NCBI GenBank assembly: GCA_012031265.1
Contig: JAAUTY010000052.1
Location: 1-34,898, forward strand
Origin: Spirulinaceae cyanobacterium SM2_1_0
GTDB taxonomy: Bacteria; Cyanobacteriota; Cyanobacteriia; Cyanobacteriales; Spirulinaceae
Direction of reading: 5' to 3'
Length of the DNA: 34,898 nucleotides
This document shows, piece by piece, positions 1 to 7,656 of the stretch (its first letter is position 1; every line of letters starts with the position of its first letter). The position numbers and the translations under genes are program-made. A model generated the notes under the pieces. The model was not told the DNA's origin and searched no databases. It was given only the letters and a program-made list of their open reading frames with translations.

Positions 1-229
1 TCCTGCGCCCCAGCCGGGCCAGGGCACAGGGCTAGATTAGCGCAATTCACCCGACGCCTGGAGGGCGTGGAGGCGGTGGTAGAGGCCGCCGTGTTGGAGG
101 AGTTCGTCGTGGTTGCCGACCTCTAGGATGCGGCCGTTGTCGAGGACGACGATCTGATCCGCTTCGCGAACCGTGCTGAGGCGGTGGGCGATGATCAGCA
201 GGGTGCGGGTGCCGAGGAGCGATCGCATC
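1..229. repeat. Direct repeat copy A, displaced 3' end of the ABC exporter gene
   Basis: These 229 bases match 4863-5091 without a mismatch by eye. The match breaks at base 230 and weak similarity fades by about 240. On the minus strand it encodes the last 63 or so codons of the ABC exporter, ending with the same stop (37-39), plus 36 bases beyond it. The fragment has the H-loop region IIAHRLST but no Walker motifs, so it cannot work alone. The repeat may continue left of the window, so 229 bp is a minimum length. It forms the left border of the island at 230-4862. Confidence 0.95.
37..229 (-). pseudogene. Truncated ABC transporter 3' fragment
   Basis: This is a C-terminal piece of an ABC ATPase domain, with the motif IIAHRLST and the terminus [11 protein letters not shown]. 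It is identical to the end of the complete exporter gene at 4899-6707. It lacks the transmembrane domain, Walker A, signature and Walker B motifs. The reading frame runs into unrelated sequence at 230, with an ATG formed at the junction. It is best read as a duplicated gene end left at the far border of the island. Confidence 0.9.
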
Positions 230-267
230 ATCGAATGAATTCTCGGATTGCACCGCTAGCGCGACGC

Positions 268-570
268 TCAAGCCTGCCGTTGCTTCAGCCAGCGCTGGAG
301 CGATCGCTGACTCTCCCCCGACGGATGCCCCAGGATGATGCTCCGAATACTGATGTCCTCATCCAGATCCGGCCAGTGAATCCCCTGACCGCTGCCAGTT
401 AGCTGCCAGTTTTGGCGTTCGTCGGGTGTCGCGTGATGCAGGCGCGGATACCAAGCAAGCGGAACGCGAATCGTGCGGCCGTCAGCCAGATCGACCTCAA
501 GAGTTGTATCGCTCGCGGCAATTTGGGTTGCGGGCGGAACGTTGAACTGTTCAGTCGTCAAAGAAGTCAT
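268..570 (-). CDS. DUF2442 domain protein
   Basis: This 100-residue protein carries the DUF2442 signature: an acidic strand LEVDLADGRTIRVPL, then AWYPRL, then GIHWPDLDEDIS and a GESQRSL tail. The start was placed at ATG 568-570. The longer frame to 606 only reads through the overlapping end of the DUF4160 remnant. DUF2442 genes commonly sit directly after DUF4160 genes, sometimes with overlapping ends, and such pairs have been suggested to be toxin-antitoxin-like; the biochemical role is unknown. Here the partner is truncated (551-628), so this gene may be an orphan. A HIP1 site at 300-307 lies inside it, unlike the rest of the island. Confidence 0.85.
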   Translation of the reverse strand: MTSLTTEQFNVPPATQIAASDTTLEVDLADGRTIRVPLAWYPRLHHATPDERQNWQLTGSGQGIHWPDLDEDISIRSIILGHPSGESQRSLQRWLKQRQA

Positions 571-628
571 ACCAACCTGCCAGTAACTGCGCTTGATTGT
601 CTTCAACCAGTTGCTGAATGCGATTTAG
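551..628 (-). pseudogene. DUF4160 C-terminal remnant
   Basis: Read on the minus strand in the frame ending at the TGA of 551-553, this encodes LNRIQQLVEDNQAQLLAGWY and then DFFDD. That is the characteristic C-terminal helix of DUF4160 proteins (consensus like ELNRIQ...LVE...W.E.F). The remaining two thirds of a DUF4160 domain is missing, because the DUF5615 gene ends at 625 exactly where homology starts. The remnant overlaps the DUF2442 start by 20 bases, the overlap expected of an intact pair. Family recognition is from memory of the consensus. Confidence 0.75.
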
Positions 629-999
629 TTGTTGCGTATCAGTGGCAGGCGACGAATGCGAATGCGACTTGGCTCCACTGTAACAGCGGCCCCCTCCTCC
701 AACCCTACCTCACACTCAGCAATTACTATTTGGAGCAACTCTGCTAACGCTTGGGCGCGCAGCCTTTCAATCCGAATGCGGATTACTGACGGAGTAAGCG
801 CATCCTGGAGTGCTAGCAGGGCATGAAAATCGGCGTCAAGTGTCACAACAACCCGTTCTTCCTCTCGTGCTCTCTGAATGATTTCGGCATCTTCGGCTTC
901 AGACATCGCAATTTCGCCCACATGAATGGTGTCGATCTCCAAATCGCATAGCAGAGCTGCTGCTGAAAGTGGTAGTCCTTGGTCAAGCAACAGCTTCAT
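625..999 (-). CDS. DUF5615 PIN-like toxin candidate
   Basis: This 124-residue protein begins MKLLLDQGLPLSAAALL and contains HVGEIAMSEAEDAEI and VVVTLDADFHALLAL, the hallmarks of DUF5615 PIN-like proteins. Acidic residues D6, D37, D55 and D57 are plausible metal ligands of a PIN-type nuclease site. The ATG at 997-999 was chosen because it starts the family's conserved first strand; the frame is open upstream to 1047 but that part is unlike the family. It overlaps the end of the DUF433 gene by 17 bases, the usual antitoxin-toxin arrangement. Nuclease activity is an inference from the fold family. Confidence 0.85.
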   Translation of the reverse strand: MKLLLDQGLPLSAAALLCDLEIDTIHVGEIAMSEAEDAEIIQRAREEERVVVTLDADFHALLALQDALTPSVIRIRIERLRAQALAELLQIVIAECEVGLEEGAAVTVEPSRIRIRRLPLIRNN

Positions 1000-1225
1000 A
1001 GCCATCGGGCAGCTCGACGATGCGATCATCCAGGTAGGAGGCGACAAAGATCAGGGCTTGTTGAATATCTTCGTCCTCGAGTTCGGGAAATTCTTGCCGT
1101 AGTTCTTGGCGATCGGGGTAGGTCGCGAGTAGCTCAATGACCCGGCGAACAGTCAGACGTAGGTTGCGGATGCAAGGTTGGCCGTTCATCCGCTTGGGAT
1201 TGCTAGTAATACGATCTAAGCTCAT
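983..1225 (-). CDS. DUF433 antitoxin-like protein
   Basis: This 80-residue protein starts MSLDRITSNPKRMNGQPCIR and contains LRLTVRRVIELLA and a FPELEDEDIQQAL helix. This is the DUF433 family, a small helix-turn-helix-like domain often found as the antitoxin partner of DUF5615 or VapC-like genes. Its ATG (1223-1225) lies 2 nt after the stop of the NACHT gene (TAG at 1228-1230), so the two are probably co-transcribed and may be translationally coupled. Downstream it overlaps the DUF5615 start by 17 nt. It may also act as an operon autoregulator, as antitoxins commonly do; no operator was identified. Confidence 0.87.
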   Translation of the reverse strand: MSLDRITSNPKRMNGQPCIRNLRLTVRRVIELLATYPDRQELRQEFPELEDEDIQQALIFVASYLDDRIVELPDGYEAVA

Positions 1226-1227
1226 AG

Positions 1228-4200
1228 CTAATCAGTGCTTATATTATCTAGATAAGCAATCAAAGCCTTGGCCAGAACATTATTGTCTGAGAAATGCTTA
1301 GCGGCTTCAATACTTGCAGCTTTAAGTGCTTGTAGATGACGTTTCGGCTTCAGCATTTGTTTGCGTAGATTAACTAACTTGTGAGCTGGGTTAGACTTAA
1401 TCTCAGTAAATTCAGCATCAACAATCCTTAGTGCCTGATCATCATCAGTAACCATTGGATATTTTTGACTTAGATTATCTAGGACTAGTCTAAACTCATC
1501 AACCATTGGTTGAATATAATTACTCGATCCAATATTGTACTGTTGACCTATTTGATCGCCGTAGATGTTTTGAGCATCACATGTATTAATAGCACCAACA
1601 TTTTCAATCTGGAAGTTGTTTTGATTCTTGGGGTTATTCGTCATGGTTATTTTCTCTGAGTACGTTGATTGTATTGGTTGACCATAGCTCGGACTGTTAA
1701 TAAAGTCACCAGCGATCAGGTTATCTAAAGTTTCAACAATAATGATATTCTGCCTATTTTTGTTCCAAGGAATCGGGATTGAGGGTAAATCAATGTTAGC
1801 AAAATTATAATTGTAAAAACCGGCTTTTTGTTGGATAGCAGGAATAACCCAAAAGAGCTGCTGAATATACCTTTCTCTTAGCAACTCAATCAGTTCTGGG
1901 AGTCTTTTCGTTATGAAGTCTGGCTTGCATCTCACTAAAACCAATGAAATTCTATTGCAAAGATATTGATCCGAAGGATAATCTTGAGGATCCTTTAACG
2001 CATTTAGCAGCCAATCTATAGTTTTATCATCAGCCAAATCCCCAAGAACGTTGATCACGTCATTTGATGACTCATGTCCGAGGTTAACCAGTGCCTGACA
2101 TAAATTGGGTAGAACTTGTACTTTGCACAACCTCGCTAACTCAATAGCTGCTGACTGCCATACAGTATCATTTTCAACCTCTAATATTTGCCATAATGGT
2201 TCCTCATAGTCTAGCCTTGCTAAGCCTCTAATACTATTTCTACGTACATCCCAGAAACCTGAATTGATTGAAACACACAGTTGATCGATCGCTCTAGGCT
2301 CATCGAATTTACTCAAAGAGCAAGCAGCTTCACTGCGTACCAAGTGGTCAGGATCTTCAAGCGATTTTATCAATTTTGGTATAGCAGCTTTGTCTAGAAC
2401 AATACCTAAAATTCTGGCGGCATGAAAGCGAATATTATCCTGCTTATGATTCTCGATTGCGTCAAGCATTAGTGGAAGCACTTGGTTATATCCAAGACTA
2501 CCCAAGACATACGAGGCTCTCCAGGCAATATCCCAGTTCTTATGAGCAGCAAGGTTCTTAAGTCTATCGACTGATTGTGTTTTTCTTTTGATTAAGGATT
2601 TAATTATCTTCTTCCGAACTCTACTAACCGGGTGATTAAAGAAGTCAAGAAGCTTTTCATCAGCAATTCGATCGCGAGATCTGCTCAAAATACTGACTAT
2701 CTCCTGCTGAACATATTGATCTTCTGAGCCATCCCAGAAGTCAATTAGGCTTGATTCAACAAAATCATCTTTACCATAGTAGCCGAGCAGACCCAAGATT
2801 TTTAGCTGTTGAAAACTGATTTTCGACTTGAGGCTTTGGACATTAACCACCAACTCTTTGATTAATATTTTGGGTGCCTGGCTCAAATTAAGTATATTGA
2901 CTTTTTTTAATTCGGCCTTTAGCCCTTTTAAATCCTCGATTAATTCTGATACAAAATCTTTGGGTGCAATGTACATCAGTATTTCTGGAGCACCAGTTAA
3001 TTCTGACAAGATACCCCATGAATTACTGGTTGCATCACCAAAATAATCTCTTAAGAACTCAAAAGTCTTTGATGGCGCTACATATGACAGAGCTTCAACA
3101 TGAACTGTCCAGATCTCTCCTGTAAAGTCTGCACCACCATATATTTTCTGATTCAGAAATCTTGAATTTATTACATTGAGTCTTTCATACAAAGAATTTA
3201 CAGCATCTTGATCGTTGATTTCACCCAAGAATGTAGCAGCAGTACGAACAACATTAATATCTTGATTATATAAAGCTTGTATGAGTAAAGGTCTTGCGGC
3301 AGGCGATAGTGTTCTACCTAATAGTTCTACCTTCAGCCAATCTGGCTCATCTAGATCACCAATTAATCTCACGGTTCGCTCTTGAAATCCTGGTTTCACC
3401 TCTCCAGATAGTCGAGCACCTAGCATCAGATCAATTTGTAACGCTAGCCTCACAACTCTCACAGCTTCCGCTTCATCATTCAGTAATGACAGCATTAACG
3501 AAATCGGCTCTGTCCATCTCAAATGATTTAAATAAAAATGTTTGAGTGGTTTATCTTCGACCAAATCGAGGTGTGTATCCTGCAACATTATCAACAACTT
3601 CTCAGCGGCATAATACTCCTGAAACAGCTGATGATGGAACTCGATTTCTTGTGGATCTTCAGCGATCTGTAATAGGTGATGCTCTAGTAAATTTTCTAAC
3701 CACTCCTTTGCCCGTTGTCCTGGAGCCTCTACCCGACCAGTTAGAACACTTTCTAAAATGTGCTCAGCTCGATTCCGCTTAATTGTTAACCATGAAACTG
3801 TTGGCTGATTAATATCACTTCCCGTCATTTCGAATGCTAGATACATCAGTATCTCCATTCTGAATCGACCAAAGTCATCTGATACTGGAATATTTTCATC
3901 TCTTTTGAGAGTGTCAAATCGCTCATTAACAAGACGAAATAAATCTCCTCGTCTTTCAGGAATCTTCTTCGTCACAGGATCGAAGATATCGCAGAGCATC
4001 TTTAGTAGCAGAGGTGTCTCTGCTATCTCCCGCAAACGATCGTTAAGCTGATCGAGAAGAATATTCGCATCAAATACCCCTTTTTTTACTAGGTATTTCT
4101 GGGTGAAGTTTCGTGTTTGGAGTTCAGTAAGCGGGCACATCTCTAGCCGCACTCTAATCCCAAAATCACCGCCTAGCACTAGATCGCGTGTAGTGAATAT

Positions 4201-4737
4201 TGCAGCAATTTTGGGGTTCTCTTCTCGGAATTCTCGCAATTGCCGTCTTCGTTCACCTGAAGGCATTTCATTGATACCATCAAATAGTAAGATCAAACGA
4301 TTTTCAAATATCCAATCTTCAATTTGCTCAACCTGTACGTTCAGGTTCGCACGGCGAAGCTCACTGCGGATCAGATTCGGAACAGTCCGATCGCTCTTCA
4401 ACTGTACGAGCACTGGAACTGGCTGTCGATTGTCATTTAAGGCAACCTCAACCAGTTCGAGTAACAGCCGTTTGAGAGTTGTCGATTTACCTGAACCTGG
4501 GCGTCCTAATAGCAGTACATGTTCCCGTTGCTCGCCTAGCGCATACCTACGCAACTCTTCCAAGACAGGCAACGATTCCCTAGCTCGTTGACGCTGCCCC
4601 TCGATCTCATCGTGGTCAACCCTTCTAGCCTCCAAGGTTAACAAAGCACCGGTTTCTGTGTAAAGTGATCGCGCATCATCGTAGCGCGGGTCGCGAGAAG
4701 CAAATTCCAAGTAGTGGGAAAAATCTATAGTAGTCAT
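1228..4737 (-). CDS. NACHT-domain NTPase with HEAT repeats
   Basis: This 1169-residue protein has a NACHT NTPase near its N-terminus: Walker A GRPGSGKST (residues 78-86), Walker B LILLFDGINEM (148-158) and a sensor-like IAAIFTTRD (178-186). A NACHT-associated helical region follows. HEAT-like repeats run from about 480 and are clearest at 715-920 (for example DIAWRASYVLGSLG and HLVRSEAACSLSKF). The end has an Asn/Gln-rich stretch with IYGDQIGQQYNI (about 1036-1075) and a helical domain (1075-1169), a tail style common in cyanobacterial signalling proteins. Only about 75 residues precede the NTPase, so no N-terminal effector domain is visible. Bacterial NACHT proteins include demonstrated antiphage STAND ATPases. 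Family assignment is firm and defence is inferred. The gene is AT-richer than its neighbours. Confidence 0.92.
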   Translation of the reverse strand: MTTIDFSHYLEFASRDPRYDDARSLYTETGALLTLEARRVDHDEIEGQRQRARESLPVLEELRRYALGEQREHVLLLGRPGSGKSTTLKRLLLELVEVALNDNRQPVPVLVQLKSDRTVPNLIRSELRRANLNVQVEQIEDWIFENRLILLFDGINEMPSGERRRQLREFREENPKIAAIFTTRDLVLGGDFGIRVRLEMCPLTELQTRNFTQKYLVKKGVFDANILLDQLNDRLREIAETPLLLKMLCDIFDPVTKKIPERRGDLFRLVNERFDTLKRDENIPVSDDFGRFRMEILMYLAFEMTGSDINQPTVSWLTIKRNRAEHILESVLTGRVEAPGQRAKEWLENLLEHHLLQIAEDPQEIEFHHQLFQEYYAAEKLLIMLQDTHLDLVEDKPLKHFYLNHLRWTEPISLMLSLLNDEAEAVRVVRLALQIDLMLGARLSGEVKPGFQERTVRLIGDLDEPDWLKVELLGRTLSPAARPLLIQALYNQDINVVRTAATFLGEINDQDAVNSLYERLNVINSRFLNQKIYGGADFTGEIWTVHVEALSYVAPSKTFEFLRDYFGDATSNSWGILSELTGAPEILMYIAPKDFVSELIEDLKGLKAELKKVNILNLSQAPKILIKELVVNVQSLKSKISFQQLKILGLLGYYGKDDFVESSLIDFWDGSEDQYVQQEIVSILSRSRDRIADEKLLDFFNHPVSRVRKKIIKSLIKRKTQSVDRLKNLAAHKNWDIAWRASYVLGSLGYNQVLPLMLDAIENHKQDNIRFHAARILGIVLDKAAIPKLIKSLEDPDHLVRSEAACSLSKFDEPRAIDQLCVSINSGFWDVRRNSIRGLARLDYEEPLWQILEVENDTVWQSAAIELARLCKVQVLPNLCQALVNLGHESSNDVINVLGDLADDKTIDWLLNALKDPQDYPSDQYLCNRISLVLVRCKPDFITKRLPELIELLRERYIQQLFWVIPAIQQKAGFYNYNFANIDLPSIPIPWNKNRQNIIIVETLDNLIAGDFINSPSYGQPIQSTYSEKITMTNNPKNQNNFQIENVGAINTCDAQNIYGDQIGQQYNIGSSNYIQPMVDEFRLVLDNLSQKYPMVTDDDQALRIVDAEFTEIKSNPAHKLVNLRKQMLKPKRHLQALKAASIEAAKHFSDNNVLAKALIAYLDNISTD

Positions 4738-4853
4738 TGTGAGACCACATCAGTCTTCTCGCCTTATTCTAGCTAGTTCTTTTGAACTCTACGATGCCCT
4801 CCACAGTTCACGTTTAGTGGAGGTAATCTCAGCTTAGAGCTATGTCTCACAAT
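4736..4853. promoter_or_regulatory. Upstream region of the NACHT operon with nested inverted repeats
   Basis: A perfect 10-bp inverted repeat, ATTGTGAGAC (4736-4745) and GTCTCACAAT (4844-4853), brackets the region between the NACHT start codon and the flanking direct repeat. The first arm overlaps the ATG. Inside lies a second hairpin, CCTCCAC (4798-4804) and GTGGAGG (4817-4823), with a 12-nt loop. These could be operator arms, an mRNA-leader structure or remnants of element ends. No clear -10/-35 pair was assigned. Confidence 0.45.
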
Positions 4854-4862
4854 ACTGATGAG

Positions 4863-5091
4863 TCCTGCGCCCCAGCCGGGCCAGGGCACAGGGCTAGATT
4901 AGCGCAATTCACCCGACGCCTGGAGGGCGTGGAGGCGGTGGTAGAGGCCGCCGTGTTGGAGGAGTTCGTCGTGGTTGCCGACCTCTAGGATGCGGCCGTT
5001 GTCGAGGACGACGATCTGATCCGCTTCGCGAACCGTGCTGAGGCGGTGGGCGATGATCAGCAGGGTGCGGGTGCCGAGGAGCGATCGCATC
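4863..5091. repeat. Direct repeat copy B, inside the intact ABC exporter gene
   Basis: This is the partner of 1-229, identical over 229 bases. It spans the terminal 64 or so codons of the exporter and 36 bases downstream of its stop. The break at 5091/5092 is sharp: the exporter continues while copy A runs into unrelated DNA. Confidence 0.95.
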
Positions 5092-6707
5092 GCCAACTGA
5101 ATTGACCGCTCCGACTCGTAATCCAGACTCGAAGTCGCCTCATCGAACACCAACACATCCGGGTCAACGATCAACGCCCGCGCGATGCCGATGCGCTGCT
5201 TCTGACCGCCCGAAAGACGCACGCCGCGCTCGCCGACCACCGTATAGTAGCCATGCGGCAAGTCATCGATGAACTCATCCACGCGGGCAATCTGGCAGGC
5301 TGCCTCCACCTGACTGAAACTCGCCGTGGGATTGCCGTAGAGCAGGTTATCCAAGAGGGTGCCATTGAAGACATCCACCTCCTGATGCACGATCGCCAAC
5401 CGTTGCCGATAGCGTGTCACATCCAGACTGCGAATGTCCTCACCATCGATGAGGATGCGACCTTGATGGGGTTCAAAGTAGCGGAACAACAGCTTCACCA
5501 GCGTCGATTTTCCCGACCCGGAGCGACCGACCAGCGCCACGGTCTGGCAGGGGTGAATCAGCAGATTGATGTCCTGGAGCACCGGGCGTTCCGTCTGGTA
5601 ACCGAAGCTCAGTTGCTCAAGCTCAATCTTGCCGGTGAAGCGGTAGGGAGCGGCATCCTTCAGGGTCAAACTCGCGGCATCGCGACCGGCTGGCTGCTGC
5701 ATGAACTCGTGAAAGCGCAGCATCGATGCGTAGCGGCGAGCGAACATTTCTGCCAGTTGGCTAATCGGGTCGATCTCGGCGTAGGCCATGCTCGAAACGG
5801 TCAGCGCCGTGACGAAGTGCCCCAGCGAGATCCGCCCCTGCACCGTCGCCGCCAACATCGCGAATAGCACCGCAAACACGCAGGTCTGGGTCACCACCTT
5901 CTGCCAGGTATAGAGGTTGACATAGCTGCGGTGGATCCGCTGCAAGACGACTTGAAACTCGCGGTCAAAGCGCTGGCGCTGTCGTTGCAGCTCGTTGGCT
6001 TCGGCGGCGAAGGCCTTGACGGTTTTGATATTGGTGATCACTTCCGAGGTGCGGCTCTCGGTGTTTTCGATGTAGCGGTCGAGGACGCGCTCGCGGCGGA
6101 TGATGCGGCGCAGTTTCGCCAGCGTGAAAACGAGGATGAGGATGAACGAGGCGAGGAACGCCAGGGCAATCTGCCACTCGATCAAACACAGGGCGACGAA
6201 GATCCCCAGCACCCGCGCCACCTTGGGGATCAACTGACCGGCAATCTCCGGATACGTCCAGGTGTGGTTGGACAGGCCGCGTGCGACGCGACCGGCGATG
6301 CGGCCGGGGTTGTGCTCATCGTAGAAGTCGAGTGGCAGGGTGAGGATTTTTTCCATCACCTGGTTGGAGCGATCGCGCCGCGCCGCCAGTGGGATCGCCC
6401 AGTGATACCAGACACCCAGCCACGGCTCGATCGGAGCACGCGCCACACTACTGAGAAAAATCATACCCATTAGCACCGCCAGCGTCAGCGTGGCATTGAC
6501 CGGCTGGCCGGTGGCTTGGCTGAGCCAAACCGTGAGACCCGCCACTAGGCGGTCAACGGGCTGCTCAGAGAGTACATTCAAGATTTGCCCGATGGCATAG
6601 GGCACGAGCAGATCGACGACTTCAAAAAAACTGGATGCGCCGATGCTGACATAGGCGATCGCCTGGTAGGGGCGAAAGTAGTCGAGAATATCGCGAAAGG
6701 ACGCCAT
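4899..6707 (-). CDS. ABC exporter, fused permease and ATPase
   Basis: This is a half-transporter of about 602 residues. It has an N-terminal six-helix exporter membrane domain (about 1-330) followed by an ABC ATPase. Counting from a TTG 27 bases further upstream (6734), Walker A GRSGSGKST is at 403-411, the Q-loop at Q451, the signature LSGGQ at 507-511, Walker B VLVFDE at 527-532 and the H-loop at H563. The start ATG 6705-6707 (MASFRDILDYFRPY) was preferred. It should homodimerise in the inner membrane and export lipids, peptides or drugs; the substrate cannot be told. All catalytic motifs are intact. Its 3' end is the source of the repeat that flanks the island. A BlaI/CopY-like palindrome lies 46 bp upstream. 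Confidence 0.93.
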   Translation of the reverse strand: MASFRDILDYFRPYQAIAYVSIGASSFFEVVDLLVPYAIGQILNVLSEQPVDRLVAGLTVWLSQATGQPVNATLTLAVLMGMIFLSSVARAPIEPWLGVWYHWAIPLAARRDRSNQVMEKILTLPLDFYDEHNPGRIAGRVARGLSNHTWTYPEIAGQLIPKVARVLGIFVALCLIEWQIALAFLASFILILVFTLAKLRRIIRRERVLDRYIENTESRTSEVITNIKTVKAFAAEANELQRQRQRFDREFQVVLQRIHRSYVNLYTWQKVVTQTCVFAVLFAMLAATVQGRISLGHFVTALTVSSMAYAEIDPISQLAEMFARRYASMLRFHEFMQQPAGRDAASLTLKDAAPYRFTGKIELEQLSFGYQTERPVLQDINLLIHPCQTVALVGRSGSGKSTLVKLLFRYFEPHQGRILIDGEDIRSLDVTRYRQRLAIVHQEVDVFNGTLLDNLLYGNPTASFSQVEAACQIARVDEFIDDLPHGYYTVVGERGVRLSGGQKQRIGIARALIVDPDVLVFDEATSSLDYESERSIQLAMRSLLGTRTLLIIAHRLSTVREADQIVVLDNGRILEVGNHDELLQHGGLYHRLHALQASGELR

Positions 6708-7049
6708 GAGACTGAGGGGCGAAAGGACAGACAAAACTCCACTGGCTCAGCATACTACATTTTGTAGCACAATGAGCGCGATGTGTCCGCCTACGTCCCT
6801 CGTCACCCGTGAAACACTCCCGCCGAAAAAAAATCCTGACGTTCGGAACGTTCTCACATCTCTCTGTAGAAGGGTTTGTACTGAAAATAAATGCGTCGTC
6901 GCGAGTGCCGCCGACGGCTGTTTATTCGTCTAGTCAGCGCGCCAAACCCGCCGCGCATCTGTTGCGACTCCGGCCAGTTTCTGGCTTGGCTCCCAGATTG
7001 TGGCTGACGGCCGAAACTAGGTTAGCTTGGATGTAGCGAGGAAAAGGTT
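6708..7049. other. Divergent intergenic region
   Basis: This is the 342-bp promoter-bearing gap between the minus-strand ABC exporter and the plus-strand unknown gene at 7050. It contains the palindrome at 6753-6769. An AAAAAAA tract lies near 6825-6833 and a purine-rich ribosome-binding stretch GAGGAAAAGG just before 7050. No gene, tRNA or other repeat was recognised. Confidence 0.6.
6753..6769. promoter_or_regulatory. Palindrome resembling a BlaI/MecI/CopY operator
   Basis: The sequence TACTACATTTTGTAGCA has perfect arms CTACA (6755-6759) and TGTAG (6763-6767) around TTT. BlaI/MecI/CopY repressors recognise TACA-N-TGTA type sites. It lies 46-62 bp upstream of the ABC exporter start, where a repressor could block transcription. 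No regulator of this family is encoded in the window, so the assignment is by motif only. Confidence 0.35.
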
Positions 7050-7625
7050 ATGGCACGCAATCACGCAGAGCATCTACAGAACGAGATTCGCGATCGCCTC
7101 GAAGGCGATCTACTCACCGCGATTTTGAGCGATCGCAGCTATCCCTGGGAACCCAGTGACCCAGCGGCGGCGGCTTATTTCACAGCACAAGATGCCGCCT
7201 TCGACCTCAGTGACTGGTCAGAGGCTGAGGTCGCGTCCCGCGCCGCCGCCCTGTTCGCCCAACTGGATCGCTGTTGGTCAGCTTCCCCGCCTTTGGCTTC
7301 CGGACTGCAAGAACAGTTTGCCAATGCTCCGACCGAGTGGCTGACGGTGATCGCCGAACGTGCGCGCGCGCTCGCCACCGACAGTCACAGCCGCATCGAG
7401 CGCCTCATTGCTTGCGTAGAACCGTTGCTCTCCGGTTGGGCGGTGGAGGACTTGCAGGTTTTCGCGCGGCCGTACGCTTACGCGATGCGGAGTGGCGATC
7501 GCCCCTCCGGCCTAGCGGACAAGTCCTGGGAGACACTTTCCCCCGTCGAACAGGCGCGCTGTGCCCTGGAAATCGCGCAGTGCGCGCTAGCCGAGTATGA
7601 GCAAGCGGCCGAGTCGTCTGAGTAG
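7050..7625 (+). CDS. Conserved hypothetical protein
   Basis: This 191-residue, Ala- and acid-rich protein starts at ATG 7050 after a good purine-rich site (GAGGAAAAGG). It begins MARNHAEHLQNEIRDRLEGD, is predicted largely helical, and has no signal peptide, membrane segment or catalytic motif that I recognise. It ends 31 nt before the carotenoid oxygenase start, which suggests co-transcription. The GC-rich third positions and two HIP1-like sites in its first 100 bases match the resident genome, so it is probably a native gene. Function is unknown. Confidence 0.75.
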   Translation: MARNHAEHLQNEIRDRLEGDLLTAILSDRSYPWEPSDPAAAAYFTAQDAAFDLSDWSEAEVASRAAALFAQLDRCWSASPPLASGLQEQFANAPTEWLTVIAERARALATDSHSRIERLIACVEPLLSGWAVEDLQVFARPYAYAMRSGDRPSGLADKSWETLSPVEQARCALEIAQCALAEYEQAAESSE

Positions 7626-7656
7626 GGCAATTGCCAAAGGATCGATTATCAGTACT

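Noticed and set aside
5253-5867. 204-codon open frame antisense to the ABC exporter
   Set aside because: It mirrors the codon pattern of the exporter, has no recognisable family and lies wholly inside a gene with intact motifs.
6809-7036. 75-codon plus-strand frame in the divergent region before 7050
   Set aside because: It starts with GTG without a ribosome-binding site, has no family and lies in likely promoter sequence.
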